The position numbers were made by a program, and so were the translations under genes. From positions 62,001 through 126,000 of the forward strand of contig NZ_JAUKPO010000010.1 in NCBI RefSeq assembly GCF_030503435.1: 64,000 nucleotides of DNA, written 5' to 3'. Positions 35,769 to 43,507 of the stretch are shown here, in pieces (positions within the stretch are counted from its first letter, which is position 1; the number at the start of each line of letters is the position of its first letter). The notes beneath the pieces were generated by a model. It saw only the letters and a list, made by a program, of their open reading frames with translations, was not told the origin of the DNA and did no database searches. The stretch is from Rhodocytophaga aerolata (GTDB lineage Bacteria; Bacteroidota; Bacteroidia; Cytophagales; 172606-1).

Positions 35769-36488
35769 ATGAAAAAGAATAACCTCCCGCTATCAACAGA
35801 TAAAGGGACCCATAAAACAAATGCACCGCTCAACCGCCGTTCTTTTTTAGGATATGCTGGCGTAAGTGTGGTAACCTCAGCACTAATTTTATCTGGCTGT
35901 AAAGATGATGAGGGAAATATAGGCCTTCCGGACACGGGGGTAAACCTGGGTAGCGGCGATACAGGCATATTAAATTATGCTTACGCACTTGAACAACTGG
36001 AAGCCGCTTTTTATACACAAGTAATCCAGACTAAATATTCAGGCATGACAGCGGCAGAAGAGCAACTCTTGACCGATCTGCGGGACCACGAAGTAGCTCA
36101 CCGCGATTTTTTCAAAGCAGCCTTAGGCGCTTCCGCTATACCGGATCTGGAAGTAGATTTCTCAGCGATCAATTTCAGCAACCGTACAAGTGTGCTGGGT
36201 ACAGCCAAAACATTTGAAGACCTGGGGGTGTCGGCGTATAACGGTGCCGGCAAATTGCTCACAGATGCAAACCTGTTGCTGATCGCAGGCAAAATTGTAT
36301 CCGTAGAAGCCCGTCATGCAGCAGCCATCCGGTCGTTAATTAACCCAAATTCAGCAGATTTTTCCGGCGACGATGTAGTAGATGCAGCCACCGGCCTGGA
36401 TGTACAGCGTATGCCCGGCGATGTGCTAATGCTGGCTAGTCCATTTATTAAAACCAAAATCAACGCCAACAATTTACCTACAACCTAA
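35769..36488 (+). CDS. Exported ferritin-like domain protein (first of tandem pair)
   Basis: This 239-residue protein has a Tat-like signal (NRRSFLGYAGVSVVTSALI) ending at a lipobox-like LSGC. The mature part is a four-helix ferritin-like bundle. Diiron-type ligands are visible: E in ALEQLEAAFY, E and H in RDHEVAH, E in TFEDLGVSAY and ExxH in SVEARHA. Folded Tat export with metal bound would fit. Such proteins in Bacteroidota may store iron or oxidise it, or serve in stress defence; none of these is shown here. The second gene begins 15 bases later. Confidence 0.85.
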   Translation: MKKNNLPLSTDKGTHKTNAPLNRRSFLGYAGVSVVTSALILSGCKDDEGNIGLPDTGVNLGSGDTGILNYAYALEQLEAAFYTQVIQTKYSGMTAAEEQLLTDLRDHEVAHRDFFKAALGASAIPDLEVDFSAINFSNRTSVLGTAKTFEDLGVSAYNGAGKLLTDANLLLIAGKIVSVEARHAAAIRSLINPNSADFSGDDVVDAATGLDVQRMPGDVLMLASPFIKTKINANNLPTT

Positions 36489-36490
36489 CC

Positions 36491-36498
36491 AAAGGAGG
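36491..36498 (+). promoter_or_regulatory. Strong Shine-Dalgarno before the second ferritin-like gene
   Basis: AAAGGAGG lies 5 bases upstream of the ATG at 36504. A perfect Shine-Dalgarno is rare in this window, where most starts have none, and suggests high or independent translation of the second gene. Confidence 0.7.
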
Positions 36499-36503
36499 AA
36501 CCG

Positions 36504-37307
36504 ATGAATATTTTAAGAATCATACAGGATATAGAAAAAACAGATCCGGAAGTATACGAACGTTTAAATTCCCGAAGAAGCCTGTTTTCTTCCCTAAGTA
36601 GTTTTAGTACCAAAGCTGCGATTGCAGCCGTGCCTATAGCTTTAGGATCTATGTTTAAAAAAGCTTACGGCCAATCTGCCAGTGGTGTTTTAGATGTACT
36701 CAACTTTGCCCTTACACTGGAATACTTAGAAGATGAGTTTTATAAAAATGGCTTAGCTTCTCCAACGGCTATTCCTGCTGATTTGCGCACAGTGTTTACT
36801 CAAATAGGCAAACACGAAACAGCGCATGTAAATTTTTTGATAACGGCAATTTCTGGAGCCGGCGGTACGCCAGTTACCAAACCTACCTTTGACTTTACTG
36901 CCGGGGGTGCCTTTGCTGATGTATTTACCAACCCTATGACTTTTATGGCGGTAGCACAGGCTTTTGAGGATACTGGAGTACGTGCTTACAAAGGCCAGGC
37001 AGGAAATCTAATTAGCAGCAATGAGGTATTAACGGCTGCCTTACAAATACATTCGGTAGAAGCCCGTCATGCGGCTGAAGTACGGAGGCTACGAGGCCAG
37101 AAAGGATGGATTACCGGAAACTCTAGAGGAGATATGCCGGCTGCTACACAAGCGGTATACAATGGAGAAGACAATGTGATGCAGGGAGGAATTATGGATG
37201 TTAAAACGGTTACTACGGCTCCGCTTTCTGCCGTTACAGAGGGATTCGACGAGCCGCTGACCAAAGATGAAGTATTAGCCATTGCAAGTTTGTTTATTGT
37301 TAGTTAA
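36504..37307 (+). CDS. Exported ferritin-like domain protein (second of tandem pair)
   Basis: This 267-residue protein starts with a cytoplasmic segment, then a Tat-like motif (SRRSLFSSLSSFSTKAAI) and a hydrophobic region ending AYGQ. The mature part is a ferritin-like bundle with ligands at the same places as its neighbour: E in TLEYLEDEFY, E and H in KHETAH, E in AFEDTGVRAY and ExxH in SVEARHA. Identity with the first protein is low except at these motifs, so they are old paralogues that may form a hetero-oligomer. They share a transcript ending at the terminator at 37331-37367. Confidence 0.85.
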   Translation: MNILRIIQDIEKTDPEVYERLNSRRSLFSSLSSFSTKAAIAAVPIALGSMFKKAYGQSASGVLDVLNFALTLEYLEDEFYKNGLASPTAIPADLRTVFTQIGKHETAHVNFLITAISGAGGTPVTKPTFDFTAGGAFADVFTNPMTFMAVAQAFEDTGVRAYKGQAGNLISSNEVLTAALQIHSVEARHAAEVRRLRGQKGWITGNSRGDMPAATQAVYNGEDNVMQGGIMDVKTVTTAPLSAVTEGFDEPLTKDEVLAIASLFIVS

Positions 37308-37330
37308 TAAGGTAGGTTGAGTTGTGGTGT

Positions 37331-37367
37331 AAAAACCTGTGGATGCCTGATCGTCCACAGGTTTTTT
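37331..37367 (+). terminator. Terminator of the ferritin-like pair
   Basis: AAAAACCTGTGGA and TCCACAGGTTTTT form a 13-bp perfect stem with a 10-base loop, followed by TT. Confidence 0.85.
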
Positions 37368-37423
37368 ATATAATTACTCCTTGTTACAGACATTTTACAT
37401 TTACTATGTAGGCTTAAATAAAA

Positions 37424-37461
37424 ATGCACAAGGGCCTAGCAAAAGCTAGACCCTTGTGCAT
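37424..37461 (-). terminator. Terminator of the DUF1206 gene
   Basis: ATGCACAAGGGCCTAGC and GCTAGACCCTTGTGCAT pair at 16 of 17 positions with an AAAA loop. On the minus strand the second arm is followed by TTTTTATTT. Confidence 0.85.
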
Positions 37462-37478
37462 ATATGTCTATATTTTTA

Positions 37479-38327
37479 TTAAATATTTACATTCACCTGA
37501 TAATATTTGGCTTTGGCAAACTGGAATACACCGTAGGCAATCACACCAATAGCTACCAGCAACAATACCCACTCCCCTGACTGTTCCAGGAAGTTGAATG
37601 CACCTTGCGAACCTTTTACCTGGCTGGCATCGGAAGACAAGCCAGCTTTCACAATAAAATAACCCAAGATTAACCACACAATACCCCGGGCAGTAAAACC
37701 GGCACGTCCCAGGCGAGTAATCCATTTATCTTCATTATAGCTCATGCGGCTGTTATTCAGTTTTTCTTTGAATTTTGTGGTATATGCTCTATACAGATAC
37801 ACCAGCCCGGCAATAATGGTAATAATACCGGCAATAGCCACAAGCGTAGATCCACCGTCCCATTGCATGACTTGTGCCGCCATACCTTGTCTGGAGTTTC
37901 CACTTCCGCCACTTGAACCACTGCCAGTTAAAGCTTTAATCATAGAATAGGTAAAAGCTGCATAAATTAATCCACTAAACGCATACCGGACTCTGGCAAG
38001 TATTCCTTTGGCATCGTTTTTCTTATGGTCGGGGTTTTTTATAGCCTGGAACAACCGCCAGATCACATAGCCAATCAGGCCAATGACCACCAGCCAGCCA
38101 AGAATTTTGCCAAATGGTTGTTCAAAGATCAATTGCATGGCTCCGTCACGGTTGGCTTGTTTGCCGCCGCCCATATTCAGTGCAGCCATTACGGCTAGTA
38201 TACCAATTAATACATAAATGGCCCCTTTGGCAGCAAAGCCAAACCTGGCTAATTTCTCTATCCAGTCCTTGGATTTATCGCCTGCATAACTTGCAGCATT
38301 GTGTAATGTATACGAACTATTTTTCAT
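37479..38327 (-). CDS. DUF1206 membrane protein
   Basis: This 282-residue protein has six or so transmembrane helices arranged as three repeats of two helices. Repeat 1: WIEKLARFGFAAKGAIYVLI and ILGWLVVIGLIGYVIWRLF. Repeat 2: ILARVRYAFSGLIYAAFTY and TLVAIAGIITIIAGLVYLY. Repeat 3: RAGFTARGIVWLILGYFIVK and WVLLLVAIGVIAYGVFQFA. The R/K-x-GFxA+G motif at the start of each repeat is the DUF1206 signature. A Gly/Ser loop (GSGSSGGSGNSRQGM) separates the middle helices. Function is unknown. It is a single-gene unit with its own terminator. Confidence 0.88.
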   Translation of the reverse strand: MKNSSYTLHNAASYAGDKSKDWIEKLARFGFAAKGAIYVLIGILAVMAALNMGGGKQANRDGAMQLIFEQPFGKILGWLVVIGLIGYVIWRLFQAIKNPDHKKNDAKGILARVRYAFSGLIYAAFTYSMIKALTGSGSSGGSGNSRQGMAAQVMQWDGGSTLVAIAGIITIIAGLVYLYRAYTTKFKEKLNNSRMSYNEDKWITRLGRAGFTARGIVWLILGYFIVKAGLSSDASQVKGSQGAFNFLEQSGEWVLLLVAIGVIAYGVFQFAKAKYYQVNVNI

Positions 38328-38508
38328 ATCTTCTTATGAGTTTGATGGTGGTTTTTAAGTGCTTATACTATAATTCCTCATAAAGAGTTATACCAATACT
38401 ATAGATAGTTTACACATCTTCACAAGACCTTCCGGGAAGTAAAGTAACTTTTATACAACTACTAAACACCAGCACAAGAATGTCCGGGCTTTGGCTACTG
38501 TGGGTGTT

Positions 38509-39030
38509 CTATACAGACAATAATCTGGTAGGTTGAATACCAGTTACATGAATTCCATACTTTGTTAGTGTTTCGGCCTTGTTGGGATTATCTGTTAGCA
38601 TGCGGATAGATTTTACCCCCAGCTCTTTCAGTATATCTGCGGCCTCCCGGTAGTCGCGGGCATCTTTTTTAAAACCTACTGCTTCGTAGGCATCCGCCTG
38701 GCCCAAGCCTTTTCGTTTATAGGCTACACTTTTTAATAAAGCAAAATGCCCATTGCCTTTCCCTTCCTGCTCCAGCCAGATAACAATTCCCCTGCCCTCT
38801 TTCTGAATCAGTTGCTGGGAAATCTCCATTTGTTCCCGGCAATCGCATTCAATGCTGTTAAAATGATGACCAAAAATACAGGAGGAATGCACCCGGCATA
38901 GTACATCTGCTGCACCTGCTACTTCGCCCATCACCAGAGCAAACGACTCTTTCTGCCCGTTATAAAAGAGTATTTCGTGGTATTCTCCGAATTTAGTTTT
39001 TAGATTTCCTTCGGCAAGTTTTACAATCAT
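38509..39030 (-). CDS. Divergent GTP cyclohydrolase II-like protein
   Basis: The frame opens at GTG 39123, but that codon abuts the upstream gene's terminator. The ATG at 39030 starts MIVKLAEGNLKTKFGEY, which aligns with the usual GCH II N-terminus (173 residues). The zinc site C-x10-C-x-C is intact (SSCIFGHHFNSIECDC). However, the canonical RQEGRGIGL is replaced by EQEGKGNGH, and DTVEAN by DAYEAV. LTDNPNK and GFKKDARDY are retained. GCH II opens GTP in riboflavin synthesis; this protein may be a paralogue with altered substrate or product. No other riboflavin genes are in the window. Confidence 0.8.
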   Translation of the reverse strand: MIVKLAEGNLKTKFGEYHEILFYNGQKESFALVMGEVAGAADVLCRVHSSCIFGHHFNSIECDCREQMEISQQLIQKEGRGIVIWLEQEGKGNGHFALLKSVAYKRKGLGQADAYEAVGFKKDARDYREAADILKELGVKSIRMLTDNPNKAETLTKYGIHVTGIQPTRLLSV

Positions 39031-39126
39031 GATACCTATATGTTTAGTGGTTAAGTGGCCAATATCTTTAAAAATGTTTGCAACTTCTACTGATTTGTTG
39101 TTTAGGTGGTATGAGTTGGGCACAAA

Positions 39127-39158
39127 AAAACCTGTTAGATAGGTGGCTAACAGGTTTT
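39127..39158 (-). terminator. Terminator of the Tat-type TIM-barrel gene
   Basis: AAAACCTGTTAG and CTAACAGGTTTT form a 12-bp perfect stem with an 8-base loop; on the minus strand it continues into a run of seven T. Confidence 0.85.
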
Positions 39159-39176
39159 GTATAGGAACTTTAGTGC

Positions 39177-40064
39177 TTATATATCACAAATCATGACACC
39201 TTGTTTTAAGGAAGCAAGTTTATCTTCCCGTTTCGGAATAAATTCCTGGGCCACAAAGCCTTTATAGCCAGTATCAACAATGGCTTTCATAATAGCCGGA
39301 TAGTATAGTTCCTGCGTTTCATCTATCTCGTTTCTGCCGGGTACACCACCTGTATGATAATGTGCAATATACGGATGACTTTCTTTGATCGTGCGAATTA
39401 CGTCTCCTTCCATAATCTGCATATGGTAAATATCATACAACAGCTTAAAGTTTTCTGAACCTACTGCTTTACACAATTCCACCCCCCAGGCCGTATGGTC
39501 GCACATATAATCTTTATGGTTTACTTTGCTGTTAAGCAATTCCATTACCATTGTTACTTTGTGCTTTTCGGCGGACTTCATCAATTTCTTTAACCCTGCA
39601 GCACAGTTCTTAATCCCTGTTTCATTGTCCATGCCATTGCGATTACCTGAAAAACAAATAATTTTATCTAGTCCGGCATTTACCAGTTTCGGGAAAATCT
39701 GCTCATAACTTGCTACAAGGGCATCGTGATTTTTGGGGTCGTTAAAGCCTTTTTCAATACCCATGCCTGCTCCCCAGGGCATAGCAGAAGTTAAGCCATG
39801 CTTTTTCAATATAGGCCACTCCTCCGGGCCGGTTAGCTCTACAGACTGGATACCCATTTCTTTAGAGGCTTTGCATAGGTCTTCAAAAGGTACTTTGTCG
39901 TAACACCAGCGGCAAACAGAGTGATTAATTTTTCCTTTTAACACAGACGATGTAGCCATATCAGAGGCGTTTATACGGTTAGACAAGGAAGTTGCCGCCG
40001 AGATAAAAGCTGTACTGGCAGCTATTTTCTTCAGGGCTGATCTTCGGGATGATTGCGGAGTCAT
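39177..40064 (-). CDS. Exported TIM-barrel sugar isomerase (hydroxypyruvate isomerase-like)
   Basis: This 295-residue protein has a Tat-type signal (SSRRSALKKIAASTAFISAA). The mature domain is an AP-endonuclease-2/xylose-isomerase-like TIM barrel: CRWCYDKVPFEDLCKASKEM, VELTGPEEWP, metal-ligand segments MVMELLNSK, LYDIYHMQIMEGD and YHTGGVPGRNE, and a final FVAQEFIP. This matches hydroxypyruvate isomerase-like proteins (Hyi), which isomerise or epimerise sugars or keto-acids with a divalent metal. Export is unusual for a classic Hyi but common in Bacteroidota homologues next to ThuA/DUF1080 genes. It forms a separate transcript ending at 39127. Confidence 0.88.
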   Translation of the reverse strand: MTPQSSRRSALKKIAASTAFISAATSLSNRINASDMATSSVLKGKINHSVCRWCYDKVPFEDLCKASKEMGIQSVELTGPEEWPILKKHGLTSAMPWGAGMGIEKGFNDPKNHDALVASYEQIFPKLVNAGLDKIICFSGNRNGMDNETGIKNCAAGLKKLMKSAEKHKVTMVMELLNSKVNHKDYMCDHTAWGVELCKAVGSENFKLLYDIYHMQIMEGDVIRTIKESHPYIAHYHTGGVPGRNEIDETQELYYPAIMKAIVDTGYKGFVAQEFIPKREDKLASLKQGVMICDI

Positions 40065-40374
40065 AAAAATGAATTAAAGGTTGTATATAAGGGATCAATA
40101 GTAGGTATTGGTTTTGTATGAGTAGACATAATGCTACCGGTAAATTTTACGAAGTACTTTCTAATTTACAATTTTTTATACAATTATTTCTATTGGACAG
40201 ATACTTTAGCATGTGAAGCAGAAATAGTTTGTCTATTATGCTGCTAACAAATCTAATTCAAGCTAAACTATGTCTTGTAGTTCTAGCTTCCAGGCTAGTT
40301 CATTTTGATATCTACCGCTGGTGTAGTGAAGCAAGTAGTACCTAGCGACCGTATAAAGATCTCGAAAAATCCGG
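40065..40374. other. Intergenic region, no gene seen
   Basis: About 310 bases lie between the TIM-barrel gene and the ThuA gene, both on the minus strand. It should contain the promoter of the TIM-barrel gene. I see no ORF and no clear terminator for the ThuA gene. Confidence 0.4.
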
Positions 40375-41166
40375 CTAGCTTTCATCACCAATAGCATATA
40401 GTATACCCCCCAGCAGATGTGCTACAAAATCTGGTTCGGTATAGCTTTCATTGGTATGCCCTCCTGCCGTATACCAGGCACGTCCGCCATCAAATTCATG
40501 GTACCAGGCAATGGGGTGATTAGCTCCATTGGTGCCTCCCTGGTAGGAGGTCTCATCCAGATTAGCCAGTACATGTATGTCCGGGTTAATGGATTTAAAG
40601 TTGTACCATTCGTCGTTCCGCTCCCAGCGGGCTGGTAAGTGTTTGGTAGAAATATGAGTACGGTCGGTAACGTCGATAGTAGCTTTGCGGACACTGGGAT
40701 GCCCATTAAAATAGGCGCCAACCAATTTATTATACCAGGGCCATTCATATTCGGTATCGGTAGCGGCATGTACGCCTACAAATCCACCACCTGCTTGTAT
40801 ATACCGCTCAAATACCCCCTGCTGCGTTTCGTTAAGTACATCTTGTGTTGTGCTCAAAAACACAACTGCCTTGTATTGCTTTAGATTTTCGTCTGTAAAC
40901 TTGGCAGCATTTTCGGTAGTGTCTACCTTAAAACTATTCTCTGCACCAAGTTTCTGTATGGCGGCAATGCCAGCTGCAATAGATCCGTGCCGGAAACCAC
41001 TGGTTTTAGAAAACACCAGGATTTTCGTTTCTTGCGGCGGCTCCTCTTCTATGGGTTGTTCTTCTACAGGTTCTTCTGCTTTCGGTTGTTCTTCTTCCTT
41101 ACAAGCCATCAGGTTGAACAAACATATGCAAAGCAACCACAGACGAAAAGTTTTTAAAAATAGCAT
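40375..41166 (-). CDS. ThuA-like domain lipoprotein
   Basis: This 263-residue protein has a lipoprotein signal (FRLWLLCICLFNLMACKEEE, lipidated Cys22). A 25-residue acidic linker rich in Glu and Pro follows (EEQPKAEEPVEEQPIEEEPP). The ThuA domain is a glutamine-amidotransferase-like fold: VFSKTSGFRHGSIAAG, VVFLSTTQDVLNE, GFVGVHAATDTEYEWPWY, HPIAWYHEFDGGRAWYTAGG. ThuA proteins were first linked to trehalose use through 3-keto intermediates and occur widely near DUF1080 genes. The chemistry is not well defined. It is separated from the DUF1080 gene upstream by 159 bases. Confidence 0.9.
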   Translation of the reverse strand: MLFLKTFRLWLLCICLFNLMACKEEEQPKAEEPVEEQPIEEEPPQETKILVFSKTSGFRHGSIAAGIAAIQKLGAENSFKVDTTENAAKFTDENLKQYKAVVFLSTTQDVLNETQQGVFERYIQAGGGFVGVHAATDTEYEWPWYNKLVGAYFNGHPSVRKATIDVTDRTHISTKHLPARWERNDEWYNFKSINPDIHVLANLDETSYQGGTNGANHPIAWYHEFDGGRAWYTAGGHTNESYTEPDFVAHLLGGILYAIGDES

Positions 41167-41325
41167 AGCAGCAGGAATAAAGGGTGGAAAATGTGCAGGC
41201 TACGAATAAAAGAAGTATGAAACCAGGCGCATGGGCCAGCTTCATACTTCCGGAAGATAACTATTCGGAGTCAGACGAATGTAGAATATATAGGTTCGTA
41301 TTCATGATTCATCTGTTCATACAGA

Positions 41326-42123
41326 TTACAACGGGCGGATCTTAATGTTTTTATACATCACCTTGTCCCCATGATCTTGTAAGGCAATATGGCCTTTGTC
41401 ATATTTACCAAAACCTTCCCATCCTTTAAATTTGCTATCTTCAACCATTTTTTCCCACGCTGCCCCTTTAGTTGGATATTCTACTACTTTGGTTCCGTTC
41501 ATATAGTGTTCCGCTTTGCCATCTTTTATCACAATCTTCACTTTATTCCATTGTCCGGCGGGTTTGGTTGCTTTTTTAGTAGGAGGCAGCATATCGTACA
41601 GGGAGCCGGCAACCCGGTTTCCGTTTTTGCCTTGCTTTGCATCTGGGTGGCGTTCGTCGTCTAGTACCTGAACTTCGGGACCAGTAGCATAGGTAGCTTT
41701 AAACTTAGGATCTTCGTGCACATGGTACATAATACCACTATTGCCACCTTCCGCTATTTTCCATTCCAGCTCCAGTTCAAAATCGCCATATTCTTCTGCA
41801 GTTACCAGGTCTCCTGCGCCACCTTCAGTTAGCACAATGGCTCCCTCTTGTACTTTCCATTTCGGAGAAACATCCTGCTTCAGGTAATTCCGCCAGCCTT
41901 GTAGAGATTTTCCATCAAACAGTAGTTTCCAGCCTGCTTTTTTCTCCGCAGCCGTCAGTTCATTGTCTTTGGCAGCTGCCTGCTCTGGATTGGTCATATG
42001 GGTAGGTGCAAATTGGGCCAGATAAAAGTTGTTTACCGGAAAAACCGCTGCATGGCTGGCCATTCCCATATACAGAGCGGCCATAGTTACAGTTCCGGCT
42101 TTTAAAAAATATTGTGTACGCAT
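41326..42123 (-). CDS. DUF1080 (3-keto-disaccharide hydrolase-like) exported protein
   Basis: This 265-residue protein has a signal (TVTMAALYMGMASHAAVF). The DUF1080 concanavalin-like beta sandwich carries KKAGWKLLFDGKSLQGWRNY, LVTAEEYGDFELELEWKI, GNSGIMYHVHED, YATGPEVQVLDDERHPD and HIALQDHGDKVMYKNIKIRP. Members of this family act as 3-keto-glycoside hydrolases or lyases in the periplasm. Neighbouring ThuA and TIM-barrel genes fit a 3-keto-sugar route. A -7-like box TATATTTG (minus strand, 42198-42205) lies 75 bases upstream. Confidence 0.92.
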   Translation of the reverse strand: MRTQYFLKAGTVTMAALYMGMASHAAVFPVNNFYLAQFAPTHMTNPEQAAAKDNELTAAEKKAGWKLLFDGKSLQGWRNYLKQDVSPKWKVQEGAIVLTEGGAGDLVTAEEYGDFELELEWKIAEGGNSGIMYHVHEDPKFKATYATGPEVQVLDDERHPDAKQGKNGNRVAGSLYDMLPPTKKATKPAGQWNKVKIVIKDGKAEHYMNGTKVVEYPTKGAAWEKMVEDSKFKGWEGFGKYDKGHIALQDHGDKVMYKNIKIRPL

Positions 42124-42232
42124 GATAAGTTTGATTTTGTTGGGTTATTTAAAAGTGTGTAAGCAATTAACCTCTTCTCACACATAAGAGACTATGACAA
42201 ATATACCAAAACTTGAACAATTCCCATATACA

Positions 42233-43288
42233 TTATTGCAAACCCATGACACGGCGGTTAAAACTTTCGTCGGAACCTGAACCTGCAAAATCATCGAATG
42301 CCCGTTCCGTTACCCGGATAATGTGGCTTTCAATAAACGGTGCTCCTTCTGCGGCCCCTTGTTCCGGATGTTTAATGGCACATTCCCATTCCAGCACAGC
42401 CCATTTATCATAATCATATTGAGACAGTTTGCTGAAAATGGTTCCAAAGTCTACTTGTCCGTCGCCCAGGGAACGGAAGCGGCCTGCCCGGTTTACCCAG
42501 CCTTGATACCCGCTATACACCCCTTGTTTACCTGTTGGGTTAAATTCAGCATCTTTTACGTGAAAAGCATAAATGCGGTCATGATAGAAATCGATGAATT
42601 GCAGGTAATCTAACTGTTGCAGCAGGAAGTGGCTTGGATCATAATTGATGCCGGCACGTGGATGGTTATTTACTTTTTCCAGGAACATTTCGAAGGTAAT
42701 GCCATCAAACAGGTCTTCGCCTGGATGAAGTTCATAGCCTACGTTTACGCCTGCTTCATCAAAGGCATTTAAAATGGGTGTCCAGCGTTTGGCAAGTTCA
42801 GCAAAGGCTGTATCCACAATGCCTGCCGGGCGTTGTGGCCAGGGATACACAAACCACCAGAGCAAAGACCCGGAAAAGGTGACGTGCCCAGTTAATCCCA
42901 GGTTCTGACTGGCTTTTGCGGCAAGTGTTACTTGTTTGGCTCCCCACTCCTGTAATTCTTTCGGACTATTGGCCAGTTCTGACGGGCCAAAGCCGGCAAA
43001 CATAGGCGCATAAGCCGGATGCATGGCTACTAATTGTCCTTGTAAGTGCGTAGAAAGCTCGGTAATTTCTAAGCCCGCCTCATTAACAATCCCTTTAATT
43101 TCGTCGGCATACGTTTTAGAAGTGGCAGCTTTTTCCAGGTCTATACAACGTTTGTCCCAAGTTGGTATCTGTACGCCTTTGTATCCCAAATCGGCCATCC
43201 ATTTACAAATAGAAGGCAAGGAATTAAATGGCGCCTGGTCGCCCATGAACTGTGCTAAAAATACAGCAGGTCCTTTAATGGTTTTCAT
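42233..43288 (-). CDS. Cytoplasmic TIM-barrel sugar isomerase/epimerase
   Basis: This 351-residue protein has no signal peptide. The barrel belongs to the xylose-isomerase-like/IolE-type group: APFNSLPSICKWMADLGYKG, GLEITELSTHLQGQLVAM, NVGYELHPGEDLFDG, AGINYDPSHFLLQQLDYLQF and FHVKDAEFNPTG contain the usual Glu, Asp and His metal ligands. The late WAVLEWECAIKHPEQGA is conserved in homologues. It lies upstream of the DUF1080 gene on the same strand (109-base gap) and probably takes the product of the 3-keto-sugar route into the cell's pathways. Confidence 0.9.
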   Translation of the reverse strand: MKTIKGPAVFLAQFMGDQAPFNSLPSICKWMADLGYKGVQIPTWDKRCIDLEKAATSKTYADEIKGIVNEAGLEITELSTHLQGQLVAMHPAYAPMFAGFGPSELANSPKELQEWGAKQVTLAAKASQNLGLTGHVTFSGSLLWWFVYPWPQRPAGIVDTAFAELAKRWTPILNAFDEAGVNVGYELHPGEDLFDGITFEMFLEKVNNHPRAGINYDPSHFLLQQLDYLQFIDFYHDRIYAFHVKDAEFNPTGKQGVYSGYQGWVNRAGRFRSLGDGQVDFGTIFSKLSQYDYDKWAVLEWECAIKHPEQGAAEGAPFIESHIIRVTERAFDDFAGSGSDESFNRRVMGLQ

Positions 43289-43413
43289 AACTATACTATA
43301 AGATTAGGTGAATGCTTTTAAATTTGTCAAATCTTAGTATTTTTTATAAGGAAAGCAAGAGAAATCTGGTGTGAATCATTTAACAAAGCCGCGCAAACAT
43401 TCCGCAAAAAAAA

Positions 43414-43465
43414 CCCTGAATTACTTGAAGAATACGTAAGAAAGTAAGTTTCAAGCAATTCAGGG
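43414..43465 (-). terminator. Terminator of metG
   Basis: CCCTGAATTaCTTGAA and TTCAAGcAATTCAGGG pair with one mismatch around an 18-20 base loop. On the minus strand it is followed by eight T. Confidence 0.85.
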
Positions 43466-43507
43466 CTGTTGTACAGGAGGCTGCGTAGAAAAATCGCCTC
43501 CAGGTTG

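Noticed and set aside
39031-39123. GTG-initiated extension of the GTP cyclohydrolase II-like gene
   Set aside because: It would start at the edge of another gene's terminator, leaving no leader, and the family N-terminus begins at 39030.
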